Assembly (NCBI GenBank): GCA_020831865.1 | Contig: JAFIFT010000019.1 | Span: 186,001-250,000 of the forward strand | Direction of reading: 5' to 3' | Origin: Legionellaceae bacterium | GTDB lineage: Bacteria > Pseudomonadota > Gammaproteobacteria > Legionellales > Legionellaceae | DNA length: 64,000 nt | Part shown: piece after piece, positions 34,813-43,941 of the stretch | How positions within the stretch are numbered: position 1 is the stretch's first letter | How the letters are laid out: each line of letters opens with the position of its first letter | Notes under the pieces: generated by a model | What the model was told of the DNA's origin: nothing | Database searches by the model: none | Seen by the model: the letters and a program-made list of their open reading frames with translations, nothing else | Position numbers and translations under genes: made by a program

Positions 34813-35949
34813 CTAAGGGGTATGCTCAAGCAGCAAAGCGCGGGTATGCATCGCCATCATCCGCTCTTCATCCGCGGCTATAATCTGAACAGCAAAAGGC
34901 TGCATAAAGGCCAGATGCTGAACAATCGCATCCCGGACAAATACGGAATGTTCGCCAATACCCCCGGTAAAAACAAGCGCGTCCATCCCCCCAAGACTCA
35001 CGGCCATCATCGCGATATGTTGGGCCACTTTAAGACAATAAAAATCTAACGCAAAGCGGGCGCGCGCATCGGAACTGGCTTCTAAGCGTTGCACATCATG
35101 GCTCAAGCCCGATAAGCCCAGCAAACCAGACTGATAATAAAGAATCGACTCTACCTCGGCTATGGGCAATGCTAACTGACGCATTAAATAAAGCACGACT
35201 CCCGGATCCAGCTCCCCGCAACGCGTCCCCATAGGCAGCCCGGCAAGGGCGGTCATTCCGGTGCTGGAGTCTATACTCACCCCGTTTTTAAGGGCACATA
35301 AACTGCTGCCATTCCCCAAGTGCGCCGCGACTACCCGCCCCTTGGCCAAGTCTGGCGCGTCCCTTTGCAACACATAAGCCAGCCACTCATAGGACAAGCC
35401 ATGGAAACCAAAGCGACGGATGCCTTGTTGTCGCAACGGCAGTGGCAGGGCATATTCGGTAAAAAGCGCAGCCTGGCGAGCATGAAAGGCGGTATCAAAA
35501 CAGGCAAACTGTACGACCTCGGCATTGCGCCTGGCCACAAGCGCAATGGCAGCCAGTGCTGCTGTTTGATGCAACGGTGCCAGGGGAATCAAGCGGTGTA
35601 AGGACTCAAGCACCTGGCTATCCAGTCGCCTGCTGTGCGTAAATGAGCAGCCGCCGTGCACCATCCGATGAGTCACCGCCTGCAGCGACCAATGCTCTGC
35701 CTGATGGCTATCGTACCAATCCAAAATAGCGTGCAGCGCATCGTTCGCCCCCGTCCCGACCGCCAATGTCTGCTGATAAACCTGCTGCTGCCCCGGCCGA
35801 TGCACCGTCAACTGAGGAGCGCTATCCAAAGAGTCGACCTGGCCACTGGCCAGAAGCGGCAGATCTGCCGTATTGGCAAACACTTTAAATTTGAGCGAGG
35901 AAGAACCTGCGTTCAGCATCAATAAACTATGGTTGAGCTCTTCTGCCAT
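34813..35949 (-). CDS. ackA: Acetate kinase
   Basis: The enzyme interconverts acetate and acetyl phosphate with ATP. The 378-residue protein is slightly shorter than E. coli AckA (400). It has LMLNAGSSSLKFKVF at the N-terminus, FDTAFHAR, HLGNGSSLCALKNG, DSSTGMTALAGLPMGTRCGE and TGGIGEHSVFVRD. The ATG overlaps the stop of the upstream fusion gene (TAATG), so the acetyltransferase and kinase are coupled: acetyl-CoA to acetyl-P to acetate plus ATP, or the reverse. Propionate or butyrate use cannot be excluded. Confidence 0.94.
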   Translation of the reverse strand: MAEELNHSLLMLNAGSSSLKFKVFANTADLPLLASGQVDSLDSAPQLTVHRPGQQQVYQQTLAVGTGANDALHAILDWYDSHQAEHWSLQAVTHRMVHGGCSFTHSRRLDSQVLESLHRLIPLAPLHQTAALAAIALVARRNAEVVQFACFDTAFHARQAALFTEYALPLPLRQQGIRRFGFHGLSYEWLAYVLQRDAPDLAKGRVVAAHLGNGSSLCALKNGVSIDSSTGMTALAGLPMGTRCGELDPGVVLYLMRQLALPIAEVESILYYQSGLLGLSGLSHDVQRLEASSDARARFALDFYCLKVAQHIAMMAVSLGGMDALVFTGGIGEHSVFVRDAIVQHLAFMQPFAVQIIAADEERMMAMHTRALLLEHTP

Positions 35950-37409
35950 TATTTGATTTTTCCTTCCCGGCGGGCCACCGCCATTCTGACCGCCAGGGCA
36001 CAGGATAACAAGCGGCTGCGTAAAGAGTCTGCCCGGCTGGTCAGTATGACAGGCACTCTGGCGCCAAGCACAATACCGGCTGCCTCGGCATGGCCCAAAA
36101 AGCTCAACTGTTTGGCCAGAATATTCCCCGACTCTATCTCTGGAACCAATAAAATATCCGCATCCCCGGCTACCTCCGAGCCAATGCCCTTCTCCTTCGC
36201 CGCCTGCAGGTTAATGGCATTGTCAAAGGCCAATGGACCATCCAAAATACCCTCCACAATTTGCCCCCGATCGGCCATTTTACACAAAATGGCCGCATCC
36301 ACGGTGGCCTGCATTTTCGGATTGACAAATTCTGTCGCCGCCAATACCGCCACTTTGGGAGGGCGCTCCTCACCGAACAACACGCGCCAAAGCTGGATCG
36401 CATTCTGGCAAATGTCCGCTTTGACTTGGGCATTGGGGGCAATATTGATGGCCGCATCAGTGACGATCAACAATTTATGATAGGAGGGCACATCCATCAC
36501 ATAGGCATGACTGATACGATATTTGGTGCGCAAATGGGCGCCGGCCGACACGATGGCCGACATCAATTCCTCCGTGGGCAAAGCACCTTTCATGATCGCA
36601 TCCACTTTTCCGGCCGCGGCCAACTCGGCAGCCCGGGCAGCTGCGGCATCGCTGTGTTCCGTATCGATGGTTTCCCAGTCGGACAGCTCAATGTCTGCCT
36701 CAAGTGCCGCACGTTCTATCCTGGCTCGGGGTCCAATCAGCACCGGCACGATTAATCCGGCTTTTACCGCATCCCCTACGGCCAACAACACATTGGCCTT
36801 CACCGGATGCACTACGGCAGCGCGAATGGGTGGTAAAGACTGGCAGGACTGAATAATCGCATTGAAGCGTTCGTGCGTATGAATGGCAATATGCGGCAAT
36901 TCCGTCCGGGAGACGCGTATTTTTTTAGTGGGCGCTAAAACCACCGCCTCTCCTTCGATCACGGTTTCATCGTGTTGATTCAATCCTTGGCAGTCAAAGG
37001 TCACGATAGACTTATCCTGACGCTTATCCCGCACAGTCAAGGTCACCGTAATCGTATCGTCCAGTCGGAGCGGTTTTTTAAAGCGAATATCCTGCTTGAG
37101 GTAGATCGTTCCCGCGCCCGGTAAAATCGTACCGAGAATCGTGGAAATCAGCGCTCCTGACCACAGCCCATGCCCTACCACCCCTTGAAAGATATCATGT
37201 TTCGCAAACTCAGGATTCATATGCGCCGGATTCACATCACCCGACATTACCGCGAAAAGGTGAATATCATCTTGCGTTAAGGTTTTGCTTAAGCTGGCCT
37301 GCGCACCGATGCGTATCTCATCAAACGTGACATTTTCCAGGAATGCCTGGTTCCCATCATCCATTGGCTTACCTTCATTATGTTTCTGTGTTGTGTCTGC
37401 CACGATCAT
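35949..37409 (-). CDS. Bifunctional MaoC-like enoyl-CoA hydratase / phosphate acyltransferase
   Basis: This 486-residue fusion has two domains. Residues about 20-160 form a MaoC/R-hydratase hot-dog domain (DDIHLFAVMSGDVNPAHMNP with catalytic Asp and His, then GVVGHGLWSGALISTIL). Residues about 175-480 are a phosphate acetyl/butyryltransferase (PVLIGPRARIERAAL, MKGALPTEELMSAI, AGDADILLVPEIESGNILAK). I start at the ATG at 37409, with ATG 37364 as an alternative. This architecture is known from Legionella and other proteobacteria. With ackA and fabI behind it, the operon links R-3-hydroxyacyl-CoA/enoyl-CoA to acyl phosphate and ATP. Confidence 0.92.
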   Translation of the reverse strand: MIVADTTQKHNEGKPMDDGNQAFLENVTFDEIRIGAQASLSKTLTQDDIHLFAVMSGDVNPAHMNPEFAKHDIFQGVVGHGLWSGALISTILGTILPGAGTIYLKQDIRFKKPLRLDDTITVTLTVRDKRQDKSIVTFDCQGLNQHDETVIEGEAVVLAPTKKIRVSRTELPHIAIHTHERFNAIIQSCQSLPPIRAAVVHPVKANVLLAVGDAVKAGLIVPVLIGPRARIERAALEADIELSDWETIDTEHSDAAAARAAELAAAGKVDAIMKGALPTEELMSAIVSAGAHLRTKYRISHAYVMDVPSYHKLLIVTDAAINIAPNAQVKADICQNAIQLWRVLFGEERPPKVAVLAATEFVNPKMQATVDAAILCKMADRGQIVEGILDGPLAFDNAINLQAAKEKGIGSEVAGDADILLVPEIESGNILAKQLSFLGHAEAAGIVLGARVPVILTSRADSLRSRLLSCALAVRMAVARREGKIK

Positions 37410-37474
37410 CAACCCACCATCCGGCGAGCTGTTGTGGCAACGTCAATCCAGGCATGCTGACCCTGCGTAGTTTT

Positions 37475-37720
37475 TCAGGAAGGGGAGGGTTCGTAAAAAG
37501 CGATACGCTGATTTAATTGCGCTAATTTTTCCAGATCCGCCGGCTTCCCATCCATATTTTCTTCGGAAGCTGTCAATTTCAGGATAATATCATCACGCCA
37601 ATTGCGCATCGCCTGTAGTTTTTGCTGCGCATCCAGGTCTGGATCCTGCTCCAGCATGTCTACCTCAGGGTAGTAACGGGCAGGATTGGCAATTTTCACT
37701 CCTCTATCCATAGGACTCAT
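37475..37720 (-). CDS. Small conserved-type protein, function unknown
   Basis: The open frame extends to an ATG at 37846, but the first 42 residues are not protein-like. From the ATG at 37720 an 81-residue protein begins MSPMDRGVKIANPARYYPEV and continues DMLEQDPDLDAQQKLQAMRN, WRDDIILKLTASEENM. This resembles the short proteobacterial family with the pattern P-x-x-vl-x-d-x-L-x-x-x-qK-x-x-x-L-x-x-W-x-x-x-x, of unknown function. The ribosome site for either start is poor. It precedes the MaoC-PTA operon by about 65 bases on the same strand. Confidence 0.6.
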   Translation of the reverse strand: MSPMDRGVKIANPARYYPEVDMLEQDPDLDAQQKLQAMRNWRDDIILKLTASEENMDGKPADLEKLAQLNQRIAFYEPSPS

Positions 37721-38476
37721 CCCTTTCACAAGAACCTGACTTAAGTGTAGATGATATTGGCGAAGCTGCAAGTCAGCAAAGGGAAGCGGGTTTTGGTCCG
37801 GGAGTATGCAGGAGTAGGGAGACATCCGGGTACATTCCATTGTCATCAGAAAAGTGCTGCATCCATGCAGCGAAGCACATCCTGTGCTGGTCCCTTCACC
37901 TAACGTCCTGTAAGACCACTCCGTGTCAATCCCTGCCTACCCGTTCAGTATATTAGATTATCAAACAAAGTCATCAGGAAATAAGCAGTGCCTTTTACAA
38001 GATATATCTCAAAATGCATGCTGATATAACGGCAATGACCACCCCATCATCGATCCCGAGGTCAAGTCACAAGAGCAAGCTAAATGACTATCCACAACAA
38101 TGCTCTGCGATAGGTATATTTCATTAGAAAAATCCTTTTCTTTGTTTAAAAAATAACATCATCTCGAGCTATCGCCTTCCATACACGCAACGCTTAACGC
38201 GCTCATTTTCCCTCTGAATGTATGGTAGTTTACGAACAGAAATCCTAATCATCAAGTGCAAGATGAGGCATACCGTAGTTTTTCTTTAAGTCTTTGCGAT
38301 TAATAGCAGACTGCTGTGATCGGATGATCCGCAATAAAAGAACGCCGGAAAGACCTTTCGCGCATTTTGAAAAGTCAGGATACAACGGCGGCAGGAGCTG
38401 CCATTATGCGATGCCAGTCTCAGCCTTTCGTTTGGCTTTGGGCAATTACGACTAGCTGTGCGCTTTCAATGAGATA
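37721..38476. other. Long intergenic region before tRNA-Ser
   Basis: Roughly 750 bases (630 if the longer start of the small gene is used) are A/T-rich and stop-rich in all frames. A GGCAG-GAG-CTGCC hairpin lies near 38390, without a T-run. I see no gene, no repeat of the tRNA 3' end and no integrase. It could be the scar of a lost element at the tRNA. Confidence 0.4.
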
Positions 38477-38564
38477 TGGCGGAGAGAGAGGGATTCGAAC
38501 CCTCGATACGTTGCCGTATACACACTTTCCAGGCGTGCGCCTTCAGCCACTCGGCCACCTCTCC
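38477..38564 (-). tRNA. tRNA-Ser (anticodon GGA)
   Basis: On the minus strand the gene begins GGAGAGGTGGCCGAGTGG (acceptor and D-arm). The anticodon is GGA at 38530-38528, followed by a long class II variable arm (GTATACGGCAACGTAT), the T-arm GAGGGTTCGAATCCCTC, discriminator G and encoded CCA. The acceptor pairs GGAGAGG with TCTCTCC. It reads UCC and UCU serine codons. Confidence 0.97.
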
Positions 38565-38574
38565 GAAGCGCCAT

Positions 38575-38602
38575 AGAATACCAGTTTCCGGGTAAAATGC
38601 AA
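38575..38602 (-). promoter_or_regulatory. Promoter of tRNA-Ser
   Basis: On minus, TTGCAT (38602-38597) and TATTCT (38580-38575) are 16 bases apart and 10 bases before the mature 5' end. The sequence between the -10 and the tRNA is G+C-rich (GGCGC), as in stringently controlled stable-RNA promoters. Confidence 0.5.
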
Positions 38603-38691
38603 GAATTTGTTGCCTTTTTGAGTCAACACGCTTGGAAAGCAATGTGTACGGCATCACATGAATCAGATAAGACACATGATACGATGTCACT

Positions 38692-39762
38692 TTATAAATC
38701 CATCTTCTGAATCTGGGAGGCTGTTTCATCAGTATTAATACTTGGGACGCAATATGCCTCTTTATTTTTAAAGAATGTAAAAAAACCACCCACTCCTTTT
38801 GCATGTAATTGCGTTACTGTGTCCGCTATCGTTTGTCGATTATCACAAAAATGATAGCAATCAACCAAATAACCAGGGCGGACGTATGCTTCAAATTCTA
38901 ACTGCGTTTTGTTACTTAATAATTTGCAAGTACTGGTAGGATCAATGGAGATAGAATTATCTAACATAGCTTGAACGGTGGTTTGAAGGTTTTTGGAAAA
39001 CATTTCAATATCATCACGATTAAGAATAGCTTGTTCAAGCAAAGTAAGACCTTTGACATTGAAAAATGAAGGCAAATGATAATCAATACAGGAGTTATCT
39101 AAACACTTCAATGCATGAGGATGTAGGAAAAGAGCCTGCTCGAGAAGATATTCTTTCGCTAATTCTGCAACAAGCGGCTTATAGTGGCTATCACCTACCA
39201 CAAAGATAACACCTTTACCCTGTTGCTGAAGTTCTAATACATTTTTCTTGAATGCCAAAGTCCGTTGATGATCTAATGCTTTGATTGCAGATACCCGCAT
39301 ACCAAGATTAGTTTGCGACTCTAAACTAATTATCGGCTCTAATTGATCCCTCGTTAAATCAATACCGCAAATTTTTATATTACTTTCTTGGGCGAGCTTA
39401 ACCAAATCCAACTTTTCTTTGTGCCCTGGCAGCTCTTTGAACCACGTAGCCATTTCGTTGGAATAGCGCGTCGTTACATAATTGAGCAATAACCGCTGTA
39501 ACTCACTATAATTCATAGCTGGCAGGTCTACAAATATTCCATGCTTACTTAAGCATTGATTTGCTCCTGCAAGATAATCTTCTATAAATTTTATAGTGCT
39601 TTCAATATTAGTGATTGTTTCTTGCTCATTTATGTCACTCGGAGATTCGAAACATAAGGTATCGTATCCTGATGCTTTTAAAAATGGTAACGCATCTACC
39701 AATACTTTTTTAGGAATGACATCCCAGTGGCGTTCCAGCAAAATAATAATGGGTAATGGCAT
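38692..39762 (-). CDS. A/T-rich protein of unknown function, possibly acquired
   Basis: I choose the ATG at 39762, with GGGA 7 bases upstream; the ATG at 39780 is an alternative. The 356-residue product begins MPLPIIILLERHWDVIPKKV. It has alternating beta and helix character and a segment KGVIFVVGDSHYKPLVAELA, which recalls the GxxH-containing cores of ChaN/TraB-like proteins, though I cannot assign it. There is no signal peptide or membrane helix. Base composition is clearly more A/T-rich than the flanking operons, and it lies just upstream of tRNA-Ser, suggesting horizontal acquisition. Confidence 0.7.
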   Translation of the reverse strand: MPLPIIILLERHWDVIPKKVLVDALPFLKASGYDTLCFESPSDINEQETITNIESTIKFIEDYLAGANQCLSKHGIFVDLPAMNYSELQRLLLNYVTTRYSNEMATWFKELPGHKEKLDLVKLAQESNIKICGIDLTRDQLEPIISLESQTNLGMRVSAIKALDHQRTLAFKKNVLELQQQGKGVIFVVGDSHYKPLVAELAKEYLLEQALFLHPHALKCLDNSCIDYHLPSFFNVKGLTLLEQAILNRDDIEMFSKNLQTTVQAMLDNSISIDPTSTCKLLSNKTQLEFEAYVRPGYLVDCYHFCDNRQTIADTVTQLHAKGVGGFFTFFKNKEAYCVPSINTDETASQIQKMDL

Positions 39763-39925
39763 TCTGGTATCCCAAATCATTCAAAGAATGGAATCATACT
39801 ACGCGATCAAATATATGTCAAATAGCACAATATATTGGCTTTGATATGATGCTACACGCACTTTAACATTTTTGTCATGTACAGAGCATTTTTGCACATA
39901 AAGATATCATTTATCATTTTTTTTT

Positions 39926-39933
39926 GATATAAT
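39926..39933 (+). promoter_or_regulatory. Extended -10 promoter of the MFS-MFS-deoB operon
   Basis: TGATATAAT (TG at 39925-39926, TATAAT at 39928-39933) is a perfect extended -10. No good -35 is present, as expected for this class. It lies 38 bases before the TTG start at 39971. Confidence 0.6.
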
Positions 39934-39970
39934 ACGCTGCAATTTTACCCCCTTTAGTCTAGGAGTGGTT

Positions 39971-41272
39971 TTGTCTGTTTCAGCCGTAGTCGATGCAGGA
40001 GCGTTAAAACCCCAGAGCAGTGCGAAAGCCTGGCTGGTGTGTTTATCCGCTGGTTTGTTTTTTCTCTATGAGTTTTTTCAGCTCAATCTGTTTGATACCA
40101 TCAATAATGAATTGCAACTGGCCTTTCAAATTGATGCCATTAAACTGGGCTGGATGTCCTCCAGCTACTTGCTGGCTGATATTCTGTTCTTGCTGCCCGC
40201 CGGTCTCCTCCTCGATCGCTTTTCCCCCCGTCTCATTATTCTCATTGCCTTAAGCATCTGTATTAGTGGTACCGTGGGTTTTGCCCTGACCAGCTCCTAC
40301 CCGCTCGCCTTCTTTTTTCATTTTTTATCCGGCATTGGTAATGCCTTTTGCCTTCTGTCCTGTGTGATGCTGGTGTCCCGCTGGTTTCCGCCCAAGCGAC
40401 AAGCCTTTATCATCGGTCTGGTGGTAACGATGGCCTTTATTGGCGGCATGCTGGCGCATGCTCCTTTTGCCAAACTTAACGAATGGTATGGCTGGCGTCA
40501 GGCACTGCTGCTTGATGGCGCTCTGGGCGTATTGATCCTGTTATGGATTTACAAGGTCGTGGAAGACTATCCGAGCACGTATACCCAACCCCGGCCGGTC
40601 AAGGGCAGCCCTTGGCAAAGCGGTCTTCTCAATGCCCTGAAAAATAAGCAAAACTGGCTGGCTGGCCTCTATACGTCCTTTCTGAACTTACCCATTATGG
40701 TGTTTGGCGCCCTGTGGGGTTCCAACTATCTCATGACCGTCTTTGGCCTGGATAAAATGTCAGCCTCGGCGGTAACCGCAAATATTCTGCTGGGCAGTAT
40801 TTTTGGTTGCCCTCTGGCCGGCTGGTTATCCGATCGCTCCGGCAAACGCAAGCCGCTGATGATTCTGGGCGCGGTGACATCGCTGCTTTTGATGTTACCT
40901 TTATATCAAGGCATGCCCCTGAGCATTGGCCAACTGCATGTCCTGTTTTTTCTCTTAGGTTTAACGACCAGTACGCAGGTCATCAGCTACCCACTCATCG
41001 CTGAAAGTAATCCACCGCAATATACCGGCGCCGCCACCAGTATTGCTTCCATCCTGATTATGGGTGGCGGCGGTGTCGCGCAAATGATTTTCAGTATGGT
41101 GCTGCAGCTGAGCGCACGCCAAAACACGAACGCAGGCTGGTTGGAAAACGGCGTGCATCACTATCATATCAGTGATTACCAACATGCGGCACTCATGTTT
41201 CCCATTGCCTTTGGCCTGGCACTGATAGCCGTACTGCTGTTACGAGAAACTTACTGTCAACGACGTTCTTAA
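39971..41272 (+). CDS. MFS transporter, Pht-like (first of two paralogues)
   Basis: AGGAG at 39961-39965 is 5 bases before a TTG at 39971, which I take as the start; the GTG at 39965 overlaps the ribosome site. The protein is 433 residues with 12 predicted membrane segments. LDRFSPRLIILIALSICI follows the MFS loop 2-3 pattern, and LSDRSGKRKPLMILGAV is the equivalent in the second half. It is close in pattern to the next gene and to Legionella phagosomal transporters (Pht). Because the operon ends in phosphopentomutase, nucleoside uptake, as shown for PhtC/PhtD with thymidine, is a reasonable guess. Substrate unproven. Confidence 0.85.
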   Translation: MSVSAVVDAGALKPQSSAKAWLVCLSAGLFFLYEFFQLNLFDTINNELQLAFQIDAIKLGWMSSSYLLADILFLLPAGLLLDRFSPRLIILIALSICISGTVGFALTSSYPLAFFFHFLSGIGNAFCLLSCVMLVSRWFPPKRQAFIIGLVVTMAFIGGMLAHAPFAKLNEWYGWRQALLLDGALGVLILLWIYKVVEDYPSTYTQPRPVKGSPWQSGLLNALKNKQNWLAGLYTSFLNLPIMVFGALWGSNYLMTVFGLDKMSASAVTANILLGSIFGCPLAGWLSDRSGKRKPLMILGAVTSLLLMLPLYQGMPLSIGQLHVLFFLLGLTTSTQVISYPLIAESNPPQYTGAATSIASILIMGGGGVAQMIFSMVLQLSARQNTNAGWLENGVHHYHISDYQHAALMFPIAFGLALIAVLLLRETYCQRRS

Positions 41273-41285
41273 GGAGTAGCCATAC

Positions 41286-42560
41286 ATGCACATGACGGAC
41301 ACCATTCCACGTGATTCCTCGCCGGCTTCCGTATTCATGCCCTGGGTGGTTTGCGTCAGCGCCTCCTTGTTTTTCTTTTATGAATTTATACAGGGCAATA
41401 TGTTCGCCTCCATTGGTGAAGAGCTGATGCGCGATTTCCATATCAAAGCCGATACCATGGCATTGATGTCCAGCATTTATTATGTCTCCAATGTGCTCTT
41501 CCTGTTTCTGGCCGGCATGCTGCTGGATAGATTTTCCCCGAAGCGAACCATTCTTTTTGCCATGGTACTTTGTATTATCGGCACCTTTATCTTTGCCAAC
41601 ACCCATTCTTTTGCCATCGCCATGACCTGTCGATTCATTACCGGTATTGGTTCAGCTTTTTGCTTTATCGGCCCTATTCGTATTGCCTCCCGCTGGTTTC
41701 CCAGCAAACGCATGGCCTTGGTTACCGGCATTATTGTGACGATCGCCATGACTGGCGGTATGGTCGCACAAACCCCCCTCACCCATCTGGTCGCCGAGTA
41801 TGGCTGGCGACAAAGTTTAATGAATATCGGCTATCTGGGACTGATCATCCTGCTGATTATGAAAATTGGTATTGTGGAACGGCCGGAAGATAAAACGCAG
41901 CAAGACGATAGTGCCCCGCCATCAACCCTGTCTACTTACCTGAATATGAATAATATTGCACCGGCCATCTACACCAGTCTGATGAATATGGCTATTGCCG
42001 TTTGGGGTGCCATGATGGGTACAGCCTACCTGAAACAACGCCTGGCAGTAGGCGCCGATATTGCCTCCACCATCAATTCCATGTTGTTTTTTGGCGTGAT
42101 CGTGGGCGGCCCATTCATGGGTTGGCTTTCTGATCGCCTGTCCTTACGCCTGCCGCCTATGAAGCTGGGGGTGCTCCTGTCGGTCATTACCGTGCTTTTC
42201 ATCATGTATGCCCCCCTCACGCCCCTGACGATGGGAATATTATTTTTCCTGCTGGGATTTTTCACCTCAACACAGGTCATTAGCTATGCCCTGGTCGCTG
42301 AAAGCAATCCTCCTGCGGTAACGGCCAGAGCGGTGAGTGTTATTTCGATTCTGACCCAGGGCGGTTTTGTGCTCTATCAAATGCTCTACTCATTGATCTT
42401 GGTGCATAAGGGACAGGAAGTGATCAGCGCGGATGGCACACCGATTTATGCCTTGAGCGGCTATCAGTCTGCTAATGTGATCATCCTGATAGGGGCGGTA
42501 ATTGCGGGGCTGGTGATGTATCGTGTGAAAGAAACCTATTGCCGGCCACAGGAGAACTAG
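41286..42560 (+). CDS. MFS transporter, Pht-like (second paralogue)
   Basis: The 424-residue protein has 12 hydrophobic segments and the same landmarks as its neighbour (SLFFFYEFIQGNMF, MLLDRFSPKRTIL, RWFPSKRMALVTG, WLSDRLSLRLPPMKL, TSTQVISYALVAESNPP), so the two arose by duplication. AAGGAG lies 9 bases before the ATG. Only 13 bases separate it from the first transporter and 2 bases from deoB, so all three are one operon. The shared TSTQVISY-ESNPP segment marks a narrow subfamily. Confidence 0.87.
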   Translation: MHMTDTIPRDSSPASVFMPWVVCVSASLFFFYEFIQGNMFASIGEELMRDFHIKADTMALMSSIYYVSNVLFLFLAGMLLDRFSPKRTILFAMVLCIIGTFIFANTHSFAIAMTCRFITGIGSAFCFIGPIRIASRWFPSKRMALVTGIIVTIAMTGGMVAQTPLTHLVAEYGWRQSLMNIGYLGLIILLIMKIGIVERPEDKTQQDDSAPPSTLSTYLNMNNIAPAIYTSLMNMAIAVWGAMMGTAYLKQRLAVGADIASTINSMLFFGVIVGGPFMGWLSDRLSLRLPPMKLGVLLSVITVLFIMYAPLTPLTMGILFFLLGFFTSTQVISYALVAESNPPAVTARAVSVISILTQGGFVLYQMLYSLILVHKGQEVISADGTPIYALSGYQSANVIILIGAVIAGLVMYRVKETYCRPQEN

Positions 42561-42562
42561 GG

Positions 42563-43798
42563 ATGCAACGACGGGTATGCGTATTGTTAATGGACTCTTT
42601 TGGACTGGGAGCCAGTCTGGATGCAAAACACTATGGCGATGCCGGCGCCGATACCTTTGGACACATCTTCGAACATTGCGCCGCCGGCAAAGCGGATATT
42701 GAGGGGGTACGCCAGGGGCCCCTCACACTTCCTCATCTGGCCCGATACGGCCTCTTTCATGCCGCGCTGGCCAGCAGCGGTAAACGCCTGATCGATCTGG
42801 CTCAGCTGCCGGAACCAACAGGCTACTATGGCTATGCGGTCGAGCAAAGTCTGGGCAAAGATACCCCTAGCGGCCATTGGGAAATCGCGGGGGTACCCGT
42901 CTTGTTTGAATGGGGCTATTTTCCAGAGACCATTCCCTGTTTTCCCGAATCCTTTATCAAAGCCTTTATCGAGCAGGCCGGGCTTCCCGGCGTACTGGGC
43001 CAAAAGCATGCCTCAGGTACCGAGATTATCGACGAACTGGGGCAAGCCCATATTCAAAGCGGACAGCCTATCCTCTATACCTCAGCCGACAGCGTCATAC
43101 AGATTGCCGCCCATGAAGAACATTTTGGCCTCGACAGACTCTATCACATCTGCCAGATAGCACGTCATCTTGCCAATGAACTCAATATTGGCCGCGTCAT
43201 TGCCCGTCCCTTTATTGGCGAGGTCGGCCAGTTTAAACGCAGCGCGAACCGCCGGGACTACTCCACTCCCCCTCCGGCCGCAACCTTGCTCGATCAGTTA
43301 ACCGAACAGGGACGAGAGGTTATCGCCATCGGTAAAACCGCGGATATTTTTGCCCATCGCGGCATTAGCCAGACCATGAAAGCCGAGAATAACATGGCTT
43401 TGTTTGACCGTACTCTCGAAGCCCTGCAAAGCGCACCATCGGGTAGTTTGATTTTTACCAACTTTGTTGATTTTGACTCATCTTACGGCCACCGCCGTGA
43501 TACCGCCGGCTATGCCCATGCCCTGGAGCAGTTCGATGCCCGCTTGCCTGAGCTGGATGCGGTTTTGCGCAAAGGCGATATGGTTATTATCACTGCTGAT
43601 CATGGCTGTGATCCCACGCAAGCGGGTTCCGATCATACCCGGGAGCATATTCCGGTCCTGGCCTTTGGCCCAGAGCTAAGCTCGGCATTTATTGGCCGAC
43701 GTGACAGCTTTGCTGATATTGGTCAGAGCATGGCCGAGTGGTTGCATACTGACGCTCTCTCACAGGGAATCAGCTTTATTGGCGTACCGCAAGGATAA
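42563..43798 (+). CDS. deoB: Phosphopentomutase
   Basis: DeoB interconverts (deoxy)ribose 1- and 5-phosphate, feeding sugars from nucleoside breakdown into central metabolism. From the ATG at 42563 (AGGAG 8 bases upstream) the protein is 411 residues. It begins MQRRVCVLLMDSFGLGAS, where the Asp binds manganese, and has KDTPSGHWEIAG with the phosphorylated region, then TADHGCDPTQAGSDHTREH with the metal-binding Asp/His cluster. It directly follows two MFS genes without other deo genes, suggesting uptake and use of nucleosides. Confidence 0.95.
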   Translation: MQRRVCVLLMDSFGLGASLDAKHYGDAGADTFGHIFEHCAAGKADIEGVRQGPLTLPHLARYGLFHAALASSGKRLIDLAQLPEPTGYYGYAVEQSLGKDTPSGHWEIAGVPVLFEWGYFPETIPCFPESFIKAFIEQAGLPGVLGQKHASGTEIIDELGQAHIQSGQPILYTSADSVIQIAAHEEHFGLDRLYHICQIARHLANELNIGRVIARPFIGEVGQFKRSANRRDYSTPPPAATLLDQLTEQGREVIAIGKTADIFAHRGISQTMKAENNMALFDRTLEALQSAPSGSLIFTNFVDFDSSYGHRRDTAGYAHALEQFDARLPELDAVLRKGDMVIITADHGCDPTQAGSDHTREHIPVLAFGPELSSAFIGRRDSFADIGQSMAEWLHTDALSQGISFIGVPQG

Positions 43799-43885
43799 GC
43801 GCCATCAGGACAGACTCATCCGTAAAACGCCTGCGTGGTACATAAGGAATACAACCCTGCTCATGTAGAAACCGCTCATCCCTCC

Positions 43886-43913
43886 CTTGAAATATTGCCT
43901 CACGCCCCCACCT
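43886..43913 (+). promoter_or_regulatory. hslVp: Sigma-32 heat-shock promoter of hslVU
   Basis: CTTGAAA (43886-43892), a 13-base spacer and CCCCACCT (43906-43913) match the sigma-32 consensus CTTGAAA-N11-16-CCCCATnT almost completely. It ends 28 bases before the hslV start. HslVU is a heat-shock operon in E. coli, so site and gene agree. Confidence 0.8.
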
Positions 43914-43941
43914 ATCTTTTTTTTACATCGAGGAAACGGTT

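Noticed and set aside
38367..38576. Plus-strand ORF of 69 codons ending RGIRTLDTLPYTHFPG...
   Set aside because: It is the classic antisense read-through of the tRNA-Ser gene at 38477-38564, not a protein.
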